A stretch of DNA of 21,532 nt, from the NCBI GenBank assembly GCA_000310025.1, contig FN648915.1:1-21532 (forward strand), in the 5' to 3' direction. A program made the position numbers and the translations under genes. The stretch comes from Ectocarpus siliculosus. Lineage: Eukaryota; Sar; Phaeophyceae; Ectocarpales; Ectocarpaceae. Below are positions 8,919 to 18,359 of the stretch, piece after piece. The notes under the pieces are model-generated. The model worked only from the letters and a program-made list of their open reading frames with translations. It was not told where the DNA came from and made no database searches. Positions within the stretch are counted from its first letter, which is position 1. Every line of letters begins with the position of its first letter.

Positions 8919-11550
8919 GCATATCTCCCTGGTTTGAGCGAATCGCAGGCATCATGTCCCAGGGCGTCGTTTCCGAATACATGTTTCACGGTCAGTTTCG
9001 AGGAGGGACCTCGACGAGGGAACCGATGTGCATGTGAAACTGAACTCTACGTTTTCAGTAGCACGACACGGATGTCGGGATGAACTTCTTGAAAACGTTC
9101 TGTGGCATCCCAACGGATATTTTACGATGCCGTAGAAGAAATATTGCTCCATGGAAACGCTGTCTTGACGAAATTCAATCATTCATTCTTGCCGACGACA
9201 TTCATAGCCAGCTTTGGGTGTTGCAACCGAACATGCTACTGTAGTTCACTGTCAAAACCTTACTTGATATTTCACTCCTTCATTCTTGTCCATGGCATTC
9301 ATATCGAGGGTTATCTGTGCCAGAGGTCATGGTGTGAAACCGAGTCCCGACTCCTACACGCAAAACTCCCTCGGTTGATCGAATAGGAGACATGTCATCG
9401 CAGGATGTCATTGCCCAAAAACCATTACAATGTTAGCTTTGAGAAGTGTTATTCCTCGAGCGAACCCATATGCATCCGAAACAAGACCCTACTTTCTCGG
9501 TAGGACGGCAGGTTGGTCGAATTGGGAGCGAACGTTCGTCAAAATCTGTGACATCTCAAAGGCAACGGTACCATATCGTTCAAGAATCACAGCTCCACGG
9601 CAACATAGGCTTGACCAAATCCACTCATGCATCTTCTTCGACGACATTCATAGGCAGGGCTTTCGGTGTCCCAGGTTGGGGTGTGAAACCGAGCCCCGAC
9701 TTCTTGAAATGATGATGTTTCACTTTCGTAATATCCTCCGTGATAATTTCACTCCCTCCTTCTTGTCCATGACATTCACAACGCGGGGCTTGGCTGTGCC
9801 CGAAGTCCCGATGCCACACGGAGTTCCGTGTCCGACATACATATCTCCCTGGTTTGAGCCAAACAAAGGGATCATATCGCAGAGCGTCGTTGCCAAATAC
9901 ATGTTTCAAGGTCAGCTTCAAGGAGACTTCCTCGTCGAGGGACCCGATATGAATCTGAAACAGAACTCTACGTTTTCAGTAGCACGACACGGGGGTCGAT
10001 GTCAGAATGAACGTGTTGCCAAAATTCTGCTACATACTAAAGAAAACAGTACCATGACATTGAAGAGATGGAGCTCCACGAAAACACGGTCTTGAAGAAA
10101 TTCACTTGTTCATTCTTGCCGATGACTTCATAGGCGGTCTTCAGTGTCCCAAGTTGCAGTGTGAAACCGGATCCGCACTCCGTGCAAATATCTCTTTCAC
10201 GTTCGAGACCCCTACGTGAGAATTTCATTCCTTCGATTTTATCCATGGCGTTCATATCGCGGGTTATCGGTGCCAGACGTCATCGGTGCCAGACGTCCTC
10301 GATGAAACGAAGTCCGACTCCGACACGCACATCTCCTTAGTTGGATCGAATCGAAGACAGAAATATCTTCGTAGGATGTCATTGCCCAATACAATATTCA
10401 CTGTCAGCTTCAAAAAGGGCCACTCGTCGACAGAACCAATTTGCAACTGAAACAAACTCTGCCTTATCGGTAGCACGACAGGGTTTTCGAATTGGGAGTG
10501 GAAGGTGGTCAAAATCTATGGCATCCCACTGAAACTGGTACCATGCCGTTGAACAAATATCTGCACATATATAGGGTCTTGAAGAAGTTCGCTCATTCGT
10601 TGTCTTCGACGACATTCATAGGCAGGGATTCCGGTGGCCCAGGTTAGGGTGTGAAACCGAGCCCCGAATTCTTCAACTATGATGTTTCGCTGTCGGAGCC
10701 CCCTGTGTGAAAGTTTTTCTCCCTAATTCTTGTCCATCAAACTCATAGCCAGGGTTTGTCTGCCAGAGGTCCGGGTGAAACCAAGTCCCGACTTCGACAC
10801 GCATATCTCCCTTGTTTGATCGGGTCGAAGACAGAAATATCTTTTCGGAAAGTCTTGCCCAGTTCCAATTCGCTGTGAGGTTAGAGAATGGTTAGTCGTC
10901 GAGAGAACCAAGATGCGCCTGAATCTATACTCTGCTTTTCCGGTAGACGACATGGGAAGTTCGTCAAAATATGTGAAATCCCGAAGAATATTGTACCTAA
11001 TCGTTGAGCAAATGTCCTCCGCGCAAAAACAGTCTGGACGAAGTTCACTCGTGCATTCTGTTGACGACATTCATAGGCAGGGTTTTCGGTGTCCATGTTG
11101 GGGTGTGAAATCGAGTCCCGACTTCTTCAAACATTGGTGCTTCACTGTCGTTACCCTGACCGTGAGAATTTCACTCCCTCCTTCTTTTCCATGACATTCA
11201 TACTGAGAGCAGGCTGTGCCCGAAGTCCCGATGTCACACCGAGCTCCGACTTCGACATGCATTTCTCCCTTGTTTGATCGAATCAATGACATAACATCGC
11301 AGGGTGTCATTGTCCGAAACATGTTTTACTGTCAGCTTCGAGGAGGCTTCCTCGTCGAGGGAACCGATGAGCGTTTGGAGTGAAAACTCTGCCTTTTAGT
11401 ACTTCAGTGGCACGACATTCCTTCGAATATCTGGATGTGAAAATACTGCCGAACCAACACGATTATCCAAGGTAAGGTAGTATATTTTTGGTGAAATATT
11501 TGGGCTACATGGAAACGGACCCGATCAATTTCATTCCTTCCTTTCATAAA
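8866..11550 (+). repeat. Satellite-like tandem array, about 470-bp units
   Basis: Between five and six diverged units. The anchor GTCAGCTTC(A/G)AGGAG or a variant starts at 8991, 9432, 9911, 10403, 10874 and 11331, giving steps of 441, 479, 492, 471 and 457 bp. Each unit holds two related sub-blocks. Type 1 reads GACATTCATAGGCAGGG, then TTTCGGTGTCC and GTGTGAAACCGAGCCCCGAC, near 9680, 10160, 10650 and 11102. Type 2 reads CATTCATAT, then a GAAACCGAGTCCCGACT-like word and CGACACGCATATCTCCCT, near 8890, 9331, 9808, 10293, 10775 and 11235. The longest frame across it (9430-10095, 221 codons) has no recognisable domain and is not maintained from unit to unit, so I treat the array as non-coding. 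Its left edge overlaps the charged minus-strand frame. Confidence 0.85.
10266..10297 (+). repeat. Perfect 16-bp tandem duplication inside one array unit
   Basis: ATCGGTGCCAGACGTC is repeated head to tail at 10266-10281 and 10282-10297. Other units have a single copy of the equivalent sequence, so this is a local, recent slippage event. Confidence 0.85.
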
Positions 11551-11559
11551 ATTCGCAGC

Positions 11560-12060
11560 AGATTGGGCGGTATTCGGAGAAATAGCCTACACCAACTGCT
11601 ACAGGCGAGAAAATCATGATCGGTCAACCCACCGTGCGCTCCCGCCCAATCGCATTTCTCCGAAACTTATGCACCGTCCGAAGCAGTTCCCGACCCCCAC
11701 GCTGTTGCTGGCGTTCCTCCGCTGCGGCGTTTCCGTCGCTGATGCCCTCCGGCGCGCTCGGCGAAGGATATTTGACTTTCCACCCCGCTTCCCACGCTTT
11801 TGCCGTGGACTGAGGGTGGTGGGCAAGTGAGGCTACCCCCTTGCGGCCCGTACGCCAATCTCCTGCAGGAATTCCACCCGTGTCCGCCATTTTTGAAGAT
11901 GTACCACCCACCGTCTGCAGTCCACCTTCTCCGGCCATCTTGCCGACCCCACTGCATCCCTTTCGTAATCCCATATCTTCTCCGTATTGTTCTCCCTGTA
12001 TTTCCCCCATCCACCTGTGCCTTCGTTCTCGGCCGTCGTAAGGCTGTAGAAAGGGAGCAT
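11560..12060. other. Spacer between arrays, with unassigned open frames
   Basis: The sequence becomes more GC-rich here. A minus-strand frame (11624-12010, 128 codons) is hydrophilic, with a Glu/Arg/Gln-rich stretch (AAEERQQQRGG). Its overlapping rival frames are equally open. I recognise no domain and see no paired splice sites, so no gene is called. Confidence 0.4.
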
Positions 12061-12660
12061 GTTAGAGTGGCAACCGCATGTTGGCTTCGGTCGAATACCG
12101 GCTTGCGCGATAGCTGTTGGCCGTGGAAACCCAGCAACCTCGTTTTTGGCCACGTAAAATTCGTTCTCGGAATATTTTACTCGGTGTCGTGCATAAGTCA
12201 TATTTACGACAATTGTTTTCGGCCGAAGGACGGCTTGTGTGACAGTGGGGGGCCTTGGGAACACAGTGCAAATGGGTTCGTGCCTATTGGAGATGTTTTC
12301 GGAACTTTTCGTGCGGTGTCGTACATAAGACACCGGCGAGGTGGTGCTGCGGCCACATTCTTGGGCGTATCTCGGGAACCACATACTCGGCGAAATGACG
12401 GCTTGTATGACAGCTGGGGGCCATGGAAACACAGTTCAATTGATTTCATGCCCGTTGGAGGTGTTTTCGGAAAGTTTCGCGGTGTGTCAGAAAATAAGCA
12501 TTAATACGGCACCGCGGAGGTGGTGCCGTGACATCATGTTGGGCCATATCTCGACAGCCACCGGTCACTATGGGACCAACGAGGGCTTACGCGACAGCTG
12601 AGAGCCGTGTCGAAAATACTACGGTGTCGTAAATAGCGATGGGTTTGTGGCCTACTTTGG
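12060..12660 (+). repeat. Second tandem array, 130-185-bp units
   Basis: Four diverged units are marked by CGGCTTG(C/T)G(C/T)GA(T/C)AG followed by GGCC(A/G)TGGAAAC, beginning at 12099, 12231, 12399 and 12583 (steps 132, 168 and 184 bp). Units also share TTGGAG(A/G)TGTTTTCGGAA and GGTGTCGTACATAAG-like tails. The third and fourth units carry an extra CACCG.(C/G)GAGGTGGTGC segment. The first two steps are multiples of three, so the plus frame 11800-12504 repeats the peptide theme GL.DS.GPW.HS and VFG.FR.VS. The minus frame is also open, which argues against clear coding. Confidence 0.7.
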
Positions 12661-12679
12661 GGCTTAGAGCACACTTCAC

Positions 12680-13270
12680 CCAAGCCATGTAAGGGGGACA
12701 CGTCGTGTGCTACTAGGAACGACGTTTCACGAATAGTTTGAGCGGATTGGGTGCTCTCTTGATGTGCTACGCACCCGTTTCGTGTGATCATGGCTTGGGG
12801 CTTCGCAAGACGGGGACTCTAGCTCGCGCATGGCGTACCCGGGCAACTACAGGGCTCCTCGGTGCCCTAATGCTTGATATTGGAATTTGACTTCCCCCCC
12901 CGTGAATGACTCGAATAAGAATTTGGGTGCTTGGTGCCGACAAATTTGTGTTTCGTGCACCCTACAGTAGGTGCCTCGTCAGAGTCCTTATTTGGGTGAT
13001 TCCGAAGCTTTTCACGATTGTTTTCGCAAATTTTGTGATTGTGGGCAAGTGGCGCAATGTTGTCTTGTCGACTGTGTAGGCGTAGCTTGCTAACCATGGA
13101 GCACCTCCTTTGTCTTTTGTCCCCGCGTTCTTGTCGTTGAAGGGAAATCTGTCGATTTTTAGGTGGCGGGGGCCTACATTAACCTTGCAACATACGATTG
13201 GATGCCTGAATTGACGCCAGCACCTGTTTTTCATGTACTTCATTGTTCGCCGTCCTCGATGCCGTTCCAG
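12680..13270. other. No recognisable exon; probable intergenic or intron sequence
   Basis: No domain-bearing frame is visible. The last 60 bases before 13271 are rich in T and C and end in CCGTTCCAG, consistent with the polypyrimidine tract and acceptor of the following LRR exon. Confidence 0.45.
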
Positions 13271-13342
13271 GAACCTCTACTACTGCGGCATAACATCCGT
13301 GGAGGCCGACGCCTTCCTGGGCCTCGAGGCTTTCGTTCATCT
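13271..13342 (+). CDS. Single-LRR exon E1 (72 bp)
   Basis: An exon of exactly 72 bp between acceptor TTCCAG and donor GTAAGG. Read with one leading base, 23 codons and two trailing bases (phase 2 on both sides), it gives a 24-residue leucine-rich repeat starting NLYYCGITSVEA and ending DAFLGLEAFVHL. The last Leu codon is split CT|G by the donor. Consensus positions L2, I7, V10, F15, G17, L18 and L24 are filled; position 21 is Phe. LRR exons of this kind stack into curved solenoids that bind proteins. One LRR per symmetric exon matches published descriptions of ROCO LRR-GTPases in Ectocarpus. No flanking exon within 900 bp was found, so it may be part of a long-intron gene or an orphan exon. 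Frame and boundaries are seen; membership of a ROCO gene is inferred. Confidence 0.75.
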
Positions 13343-14095
13343 GTAAGGCCCCTTCTTTGTATATACATACATGAATATCCTCTCTTTGAATCAGCGCTCA
13401 CACCTCACAAACCCCTACCTGGTAGCTGCTACAGTTTTGGTACCGGTAAGTGTGTGTCATGCGTCCACACCTCTGCTCGCGGAGAAATCCGCTCGGAATG
13501 GGATAAACACGCAGGTATCGGGGTATCACCTGGTATTTGTACGTACCTTCTTGGCAGAATTGAAGCGGCCTGGGTGCAGCACCAATTGAGTATTGCTTGT
13601 GTTCCCTCCTCGGTGTTGCTTTTGATCAAAGGCTTGACAGGAAATTGGTGTATTCTGTCTTAAGCTGTCAATCTTTCTCCACGTGCGGACCCCTTTCGTC
13701 GGTGCTCTTTACCACCGTCTGCGCTGCGATGGGAAGTTCCAACAGCATGGCCTTGGCGCGTAGGTCATCCTCAGTAGAACAGATGAGGCCCGTCGTGAGG
13801 ACACAGCGTTGCGTGTGATGGGCGAACGGAGCTCTTTGCTCGAAAGGCCTACAGCAGTCTGTACAATTCTCATTCTCGCAAGCAAGCTCTGCATCATGTC
13901 TTGGTGGTCTGTGGATCGGATGTGGACCTACCTTTCAACTGTCCATATGCATCATAGTCCCCAGGTGCTTTCATCAGGCTTTCGCATTGAGGCCCTTCGT
14001 CCATGCTTTGTTGCTATCTTAAAATAGCCTCCCTATCCCTTTCGTTGCTCCATGTCCGCCGCCCCTCGTTTTACCTCTCCCTCTTTCTCCTGCCG
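13343..14095. other. Probable intron or intergenic sequence
   Basis: No splice-bounded LRR or other domain was found. A stretch at 13641-13712 after TTGACAG is weakly LRR-like but lacks a donor, so it was not called. Confidence 0.4.
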
Positions 14096-14119
14096 GTCTC
14101 TCTCTGTTTCTCTCCCTCC

Positions 14120-14178
<59 letters not shown>
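14096..14178. repeat. (CT)n microsatellite
   Basis: About 80 bp of CT repeat with a few TTTC and CCC interruptions, bounded on the right by ACCCCCCC. It lies 65 bp before LRR pseudo-exon E2 and, on the plus strand, could act as an oversized polypyrimidine tract. Confidence 0.95.
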
Positions 14179-14182
<4 letters not shown>

Positions 14183-14242
14183 CCCCTATAGATGATGCTC
14201 ACCTTGGGGAATCCTAACACATCGACCTCAACTCACATACAG

Positions 14243-14318
14243 GGGTATAGGCCTTGAGAGTTCGTTGGGACATTTACCAGCCGGAGCGTTCAACGGTCGT
14301 TCGGCCCTACATAAAGCT
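14243..14318 (+). pseudogene. LRR exon E2, damaged (76 bp)
   Basis: Between CATACAG and GTGAGA lies a 76-bp segment encoding LRR sequence: LGHLPAGAFNG then SALHK. It matches exons E4 and E6 closely over the stretch TTGGGACAT, CCAGCCGG and TTCAACGG. Four extra bases relative to the 72-bp standard break it. About three lie near the 5' end and one sits before the final CT, so the last Leu codon is out of frame. The Leu expected at position 18 is Arg (CGT). I read it as a decayed member of the E4/E6 subfamily. It could still be spliced, but it would shift the frame. Confidence 0.5.
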
Positions 14319-14319
14319 G

Positions 14320-14824
14320 TGAGAGTCTATTGTAGCCATGGCCGCCACCCTTCCACTTGGGTCGTTGCAGACATGCAAAGGTGCTCTGTCGATCCGCCCA
14401 CATGACTAGAGATGAGCGCCCCCATATTGCGGTGCCGAAATCCGAAACGTTGAGGGTATTGTGATCTCGTTGGCTCAACCGTCTACGCGATCGACACATA
14501 CGTACCGTTGAACCTACATGCTGGACGCCAATCTCTCCAAACCAGCGCTACCAAGTGAGAGAAGAGAAAATTTGCGGGATGGTACGGATGGTTGTTGGAA
14601 GATTGACTCCAAACGCTCTGCGAGAATCGCAAGGTTTAGATGGGCTCTACAGTCGCCAGTCCAGGCGATACATTCGGGATTCGCGGCGGGCAATAGCCTT
14701 CGCTTCTCCCACGGGGACATTTCGGGTGCTGTGAAAGTCTGATACCTTCGGGTGTGTACAGGCGATTTACACATAACGCACTGAGGAACGCTCGCAGTCA
14801 TCTACATTATAGTATTTTTTAGTG
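14320..14824. other. No recognisable exon
   Basis: Short opposing frames only. The words CTGGACGCCAATCTCTCC near 14520 resemble the start of an LRR, but no acceptor, F15 or donor follows, so none is called. Confidence 0.4.
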
Positions 14825-15268
14825 AAATATTTCATGGAAGTCCATGGAGTTCCTTCCATGGACATACTTTCATCACGGAAGTCTATGAAACATTTCATGG
14901 ACGTTCAAGAAATAATCCAGTGACGCCAACTTGGTTGATAAATGCTGACAATGAGCCTTGGCAGTGTTCGACATTAATTTCCATGAAATGTGTGCATGGG
15001 CTTTTCATTGGACTTCCAAGAAAACTTTTACTTGTTTCCACGGAGCTCCATGGGCTTCCAAGAATCTCTTGATGGAACTCCTTTCACTTCCATGAAACTT
15101 TTCATGGAAGTCCATGGACGTCCATGGAACTCTTCATGAAATATTTCATGGAAGTCCAAGGAGTTCCATGAAATCCTATGAAATGTTTCATGAAAGTCCA
15201 TGGAGTTTCATGAAAAGTTCCATGGAGCTCCATGGACTTCCATAGAAATCGTCATGGAATTTCATGAA
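14825..15268. repeat. CATG palindrome array, block A
   Basis: About 21 CATG tetramers in some 440 bp, against the one or two expected by chance. In the well-preserved right part they start at 15091, 15103, 15113, 15123, 15135, 15147, 15167, 15189, 15199, 15209, 15221, 15231, 15253 and 15263. One-base variants (CAAG 15157, TATG 15177, CATA 15241) fill the gaps, so every step is 10 or 12 bp. The 6-base spacers are GAAGTC, GACGTC, GAGTTC and GAGCTC; the 8-base spacers are AAACTTTT, AAATATTT and AAATGTTT. Both strands read alike. Frames through it give His/Met/Trp/Phe-rich peptides of no meaning. The left part (14833-15060) is more eroded. Confidence 0.9.
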
Positions 15269-15789
15269 AAATATAAAAAAAAAAATGAATAAAACTACCA
15301 TTATAATAATTGAGATGAATCACACGGACGACGGGCTCAGGGTGCATCTGCTCCAAGCCGAAAGAAAAGTGAGTGGTGGACGCCATCCTCCGCCCATCAG
15401 CAGAGCCGCGGGAGAAGTCAAACGGCCGGGCACAACAACCTCGCCGACGGCCTCCACCGCCAGCTCGTCGCGTTCAGCAATGAATGGGTGTCCCATCACA
15501 GCCAGCCCCGATCTGGCGAACCGTCGAATAATGGAGGGGCGGAAGAAGGCGAAAGGGAAAAACATTTCCAACCGATACCTAGCCATTGCCGAGTGAGGTA
15601 GGTGAGGTGCGTTCCGAAACCCTTGTCCAAGGGAGTGTCGTGAACACAAATTCAGGACACTCAGTTAGTTATAGACTACATAGTCGAAAATCGGGGTAAT
15701 TTTGTTCCATTTTGGGGGGGGCGGGGACATATCCCCATGTATCCTCGGGTTTTCCGCCGACGCGCCGGCGCTTCGGCGTCCCGCCCTCG
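15269..15789. other. Unrelated segment between CATG blocks, with a minus-strand frame
   Basis: The segment begins with a 17-base A-rich run and ends in GC-rich DNA (GACGCGCCGGCGCTTCGGCG) next to block B. It contains no CATG phasing. A minus-strand frame from ATG 15649 to 15320 encodes 109 residues with an amphipathic, basic N-terminus (FFPFAFFRPSIIRRFARSGL), and a plus-strand frame of similar length overlaps it. I recognise neither. It may be an insertion that split one CATG array, but I found no target-site duplication or inverted ends. Confidence 0.4.
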
Positions 15790-16347
15790 CATGGAACATT
15801 TCGTGGAGGCCCATGGGCTTTCATGAAACATTTCATGAATGTTCATGGATGTTCATGAAATGTTTCATGGACGTCCATGACCTTTCATGAAATATTTCAT
15901 GAAAATATTTCATGAAATTTCATGGAAGACCATTGGATGTTCAGGACATATTTCATGAAAGGCCATGGACGTCCATGAAACGTCCATGAAACATTACATG
16001 GACGTTCATGGGCTATCATGAAATATTTCATGACCCCCATGGGGTCTCCATGATTTTTTTTTTCATGAACGTTCATGGGCGTCCATTTCATGAACGTTCA
16101 CGGGCGTTCAGGAAAGCATGTCATGAACGTCCATGAAATTGTTCCATGAAAAGTTTCATGACAAGGAGTGAAATTATTTCATGGAAAGTTTCATGACAAA
16201 AATGTCATGGACATCCATGGAACTTTTCACGGAATGCCGTGAAAACTTTCATGGAATTCCATGGACTTCCATGGAAGGCCATGGAAGTTTCATGGAAGTC
16301 CATGGAATTCCATGGAAATCCATGGTCTTTCATGAAACTTTTCATGG
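15790..16347. repeat. CATG palindrome array, block B
   Basis: More than 40 CATG tetramers in about 560 bp, with the same 10/12-bp grammar as block A. For example, starts lie at 15790, 15812, 15822, 15834, 15844, 15854, 15866, 15876, 15886, 15898, 15911 and 15921, with the variant CGTG at 15802 filling the first gap. Spacers are again short palindromes or near-palindromes (GACGTC, AAATATTT, GAATTC). Runs of CCATGG, TTCCATGGAA and TTTCATGAAA make many overlapping small hairpins. It ends at CTTTTCATGGAAAAG, after which ordinary sequence resumes. Confidence 0.9.
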
Positions 16348-16359
16348 AAAAGTACGAAA

Positions 16360-17082
16360 GTGTACAAGCCCCAACGCTCGTGGCAGTCTCGCCATTTCCC
16401 ACGACAAGAGTTCCGTGTTGTCTTGTCCGTGTAAAAGGCTCTCGCTTTCGAGGGACGACCGATATACGCATGGCCGACTATCCCAAAATTGTGGAAACGG
16501 CGGGGGAAGCATCGCGGTCTACGTTAAGGGGCGTAAGGAAATGGTTGTACTGCCGCACGCCTTCTCCATGTGCACAGACCCTTGTGCTTCATCACATCAG
16601 AACCCTCTCGCGCTTATCCAACGAGCTGTGCTCCACATGCAGTTGGGGCGCTCGTTTTGGGCCGTTATGTGCCCAGAATATTCACCTATCCTTTACAGAA
16701 CACCGGCGCTATTCAGAACATAAGGGGTATCTAGGGTTAGTATTGGAGTGAACACTCGTGTCCAGAGATTTGGCCGGCCCAATACCATGCACCGGCACTA
16801 TTCAACCGACACTACCTCTATTGTGCTTGTTTCAGTAGCCTTCGCAATGTATTCCTACTTTGCGAGCATTTTGGAAAATTATATATTCATACAATCGGGG
16901 AAGTTGAGTTTGGGCCAGGGTTAGGGTTGGGATAGGGTCTGCATACCCCCCTCCCTCTTGAAACTCGTCATAAACTTCAATTCTCGCGAAAGAGGGGTAC
17001 ACTTGCTCAGGGCCAACAGCTTCCCCGCATGACCGCTTCCAGCCTTCCAGTACCTCTCTCCGCGCCCCCACGCCCGTACCCG
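16360..17082. other. Probable intron or intergenic sequence
   Basis: No convincing exon. Small features are a duplicated CACCGGC(G/A)CTATTCA (16701 and 16790) and the telomere-like run AGGGTTAGGGTTGGG near 16918. A weak LRR-like segment at 16601-16668 was considered and not called. Confidence 0.4.
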
Positions 17083-17154
17083 ATACCTTTCCTACGCTGG
17101 TGTTGCATCCCTAGCAGCTGGCACGTTCCCAGGCCTCGATTCCCTCGACGAGCT
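17083..17154 (+). CDS. Single-LRR exon E3 with defective acceptor
   Basis: The 72 bp before donor GTAAGT encode a clean LRR in the family phase: YLSYAGVASLAA then GTFPGLDSLDEL, with the final Leu split CT|G. L2, V7, L10, F15, G17, L18, L21 and L24 are all present. The two bases before the expected exon start are CG (in GTACCCG) where the other exons have AG, so the acceptor looks mutated. The nearest upstream AG (17050) would give 104 bp and break the phase. The repeat itself is well conserved, so loss of the acceptor may be recent, or a different acceptor may be used. Confidence 0.6.
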
Positions 17155-17658
17155 GTAAGTGAATTGTTGTTTGACTCGATCGATTGCCGTCGGCTGAGGG
17201 GAATGAATCACAAAGAATCAGTCTCTCTACTGCGGCAATGATGTGGAGGTAGCCTGCTGGAAATTTATATGGCAAGTACGGAATGCTTTAGGTATACGTA
17301 GGACACCTCTCAATGCCAGTTGATAGCAACAGTTTTACACGACATTCGATCCATTCCTCCCACGGGCTGACCTCTATAGCTCCATCTCCTGCAACTTAAA
17401 GGCGGAGTTGCTTTGCCTTGTCTACGGGGAGCCTCCCAGAAACTTGCGCATGCCGTTGTCCGCGAAACCAACGAAAACTCCGCATGGCACAGGCTGACCA
17501 TAGCGCTGACGTACAGAAAGATGCTTTGGCAAATCTTCTCTGAATCGTGGTCGCGAAGGTGCCAAACACGATTGTGGTGTAACCCCGTCACGATTGTCAG
17601 CGCGATCGTTGGGAACTCTCACCCCTCACCGACTGTGCAACTTGTTGTGCCCGCGAAG
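17155..17658 (+). other. Probable intron between LRR exons E3 and E4
   Basis: Starts with donor GTAAGT and ends with CCCGCGAAG before E4. No domain-bearing frame was recognised inside these 504 bp. The intron assignment rests on the flanking exons. Confidence 0.45.
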
Positions 17659-17730
17659 GAGAATATTCGCCGGCGCCCTGGGACATGTTCCAGCCGGGTC
17701 GGTCAACGGCTTGGCTGCGCTTCTGACGTT
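17659..17730 (+). CDS. Single-LRR exon E4 (72 bp)
   Basis: An exact 72-bp segment between acceptor GCGAAG and donor GTGAGT, with the same phase-2 symmetry as E1 and E8. It encodes RIFAGALGHVPA then GSVNGLAALLTL, with the last Leu codon split TT|G. I2, L7, V10, G17, L18, L21 and L24 fit the LRR consensus; position 15, normally Phe, is Val. Its central sequence (CTGGGACAT, CCAGCCGGG, CAACGGCTTGGC) is near-identical to E2 and close to E6, so the three form a subfamily. The upstream pyrimidine tract is modest. The next exon downstream starts after a 235-bp intron. Probably one repeat of a multi-exon LRR protein. Confidence 0.65.
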
Positions 17731-17965
17731 GTGAGTTGACGTCTTTCATGCTCTCCGTTGTGTTCTGATAAAACAACGGATTTGGTCACTACACGTGCGC
17801 AGGCGAGCCAACCGTTGTCAAGGTGCAACTTTGGTAGGTGCGCCTTTTCGAATATTGTTCAAGTCGGCGACCATGCCCAGGGAGAGATGCACCAACTAGA
17901 AGATGAGAATCCCAAGGAAAACTTGTGCTTCCCGCCTCATCTGCCGCCCTTGGTTGCCACGACAG

Positions 17966-18036
17966 GGCCCTCAACCAGGCTGGAATCACATCTCCGCTGT
18001 CGGATGCTTTCGAGACCTCGGGAGTCTCAAGAAACT
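17966..18036 (+). pseudogene. LRR exon E5, one base short (71 bp)
   Basis: Between CGACAG and donor GTGAGT lie 71 bp. In the family phase the first half reads ALNQAGITSPLSDAF, a good LRR start (L2, I7, D13-A14-F15). The second half fits only after a shift of one base, where it reads RDLGSLKKL with L18, L21 and L24 in place. A one-base deletion just after the F15 codon (about 18012) explains both. If spliced, it would frameshift everything downstream. The exon length of 71 bp where 72 is the rule is seen directly; the deletion is inferred. Confidence 0.6.
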
Positions 18037-18359
18037 GTGAGTTGAAACAAGGTCTCCATCGATTGCTGTTGTTTTGAGAATCCCTCGAGATGAAAAGTCC
18101 CTGCGTACAGTACAAAACCCTCGATGCCTACACGGGCGTGGTGTCTTACGTGAAATAGCGTCTGCCGTGCTCTCGTGCACCTTCGGGAGCGAGTTTTGGT
18201 AGCCGGTTTCCGTCAAGCGTGCTCACACGAAAATTGGCGCAGCTTGCGTCTCAGAATTTCTCAACCACGACTTCGGTGCCCACCATCTCTGGAATCAATC
18301 GTTACACGACCCCTTTATTGTTGCTAGTGTTCTGACACTAACCCTACTCCTACCGCTAG
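18037..18359 (+). other. Probable intron between E5 and E6
   Basis: Begins GTGAGT and ends TACCGCTAG. It contains no frame with a recognisable domain. Confidence 0.45.

Noticed and set aside
9430-10095. 221-codon plus-strand frame in the satellite array
   Set aside because: The frame is not kept between array units and encodes no recognisable domain.
8866-11550. Regularly spaced repeats considered as a CRISPR-like array
   Set aside because: Units are ~470 bp, diverged along their whole length, with no short identical repeats and unique spacers.
13641-13712. Possible LRR exon after TTGACAG (KLVYSVLS then PLSSVLF)
   Set aside because: No donor at the end, and positions 10, 15 and 17 do not fit the consensus.
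16601-16668. Possible LRR exon after ACATCAG (TLSRLSNEL then FGPL)
   Set aside because: 68 bp long, poor donor GTGCCC, and the key residues are misplaced; chance similarity is likely.
16181-16751. Frames of 170-180 codons rich in Met, His, Gly, Phe and Trp
   Set aside because: Their N-terminal halves are translations of the CATG array and the rest has no recognisable domain.
16910-16940. Telomere-like AGGGTTAGGGTTGGG
   Set aside because: Only two imperfect units; too short to indicate an interstitial telomere.
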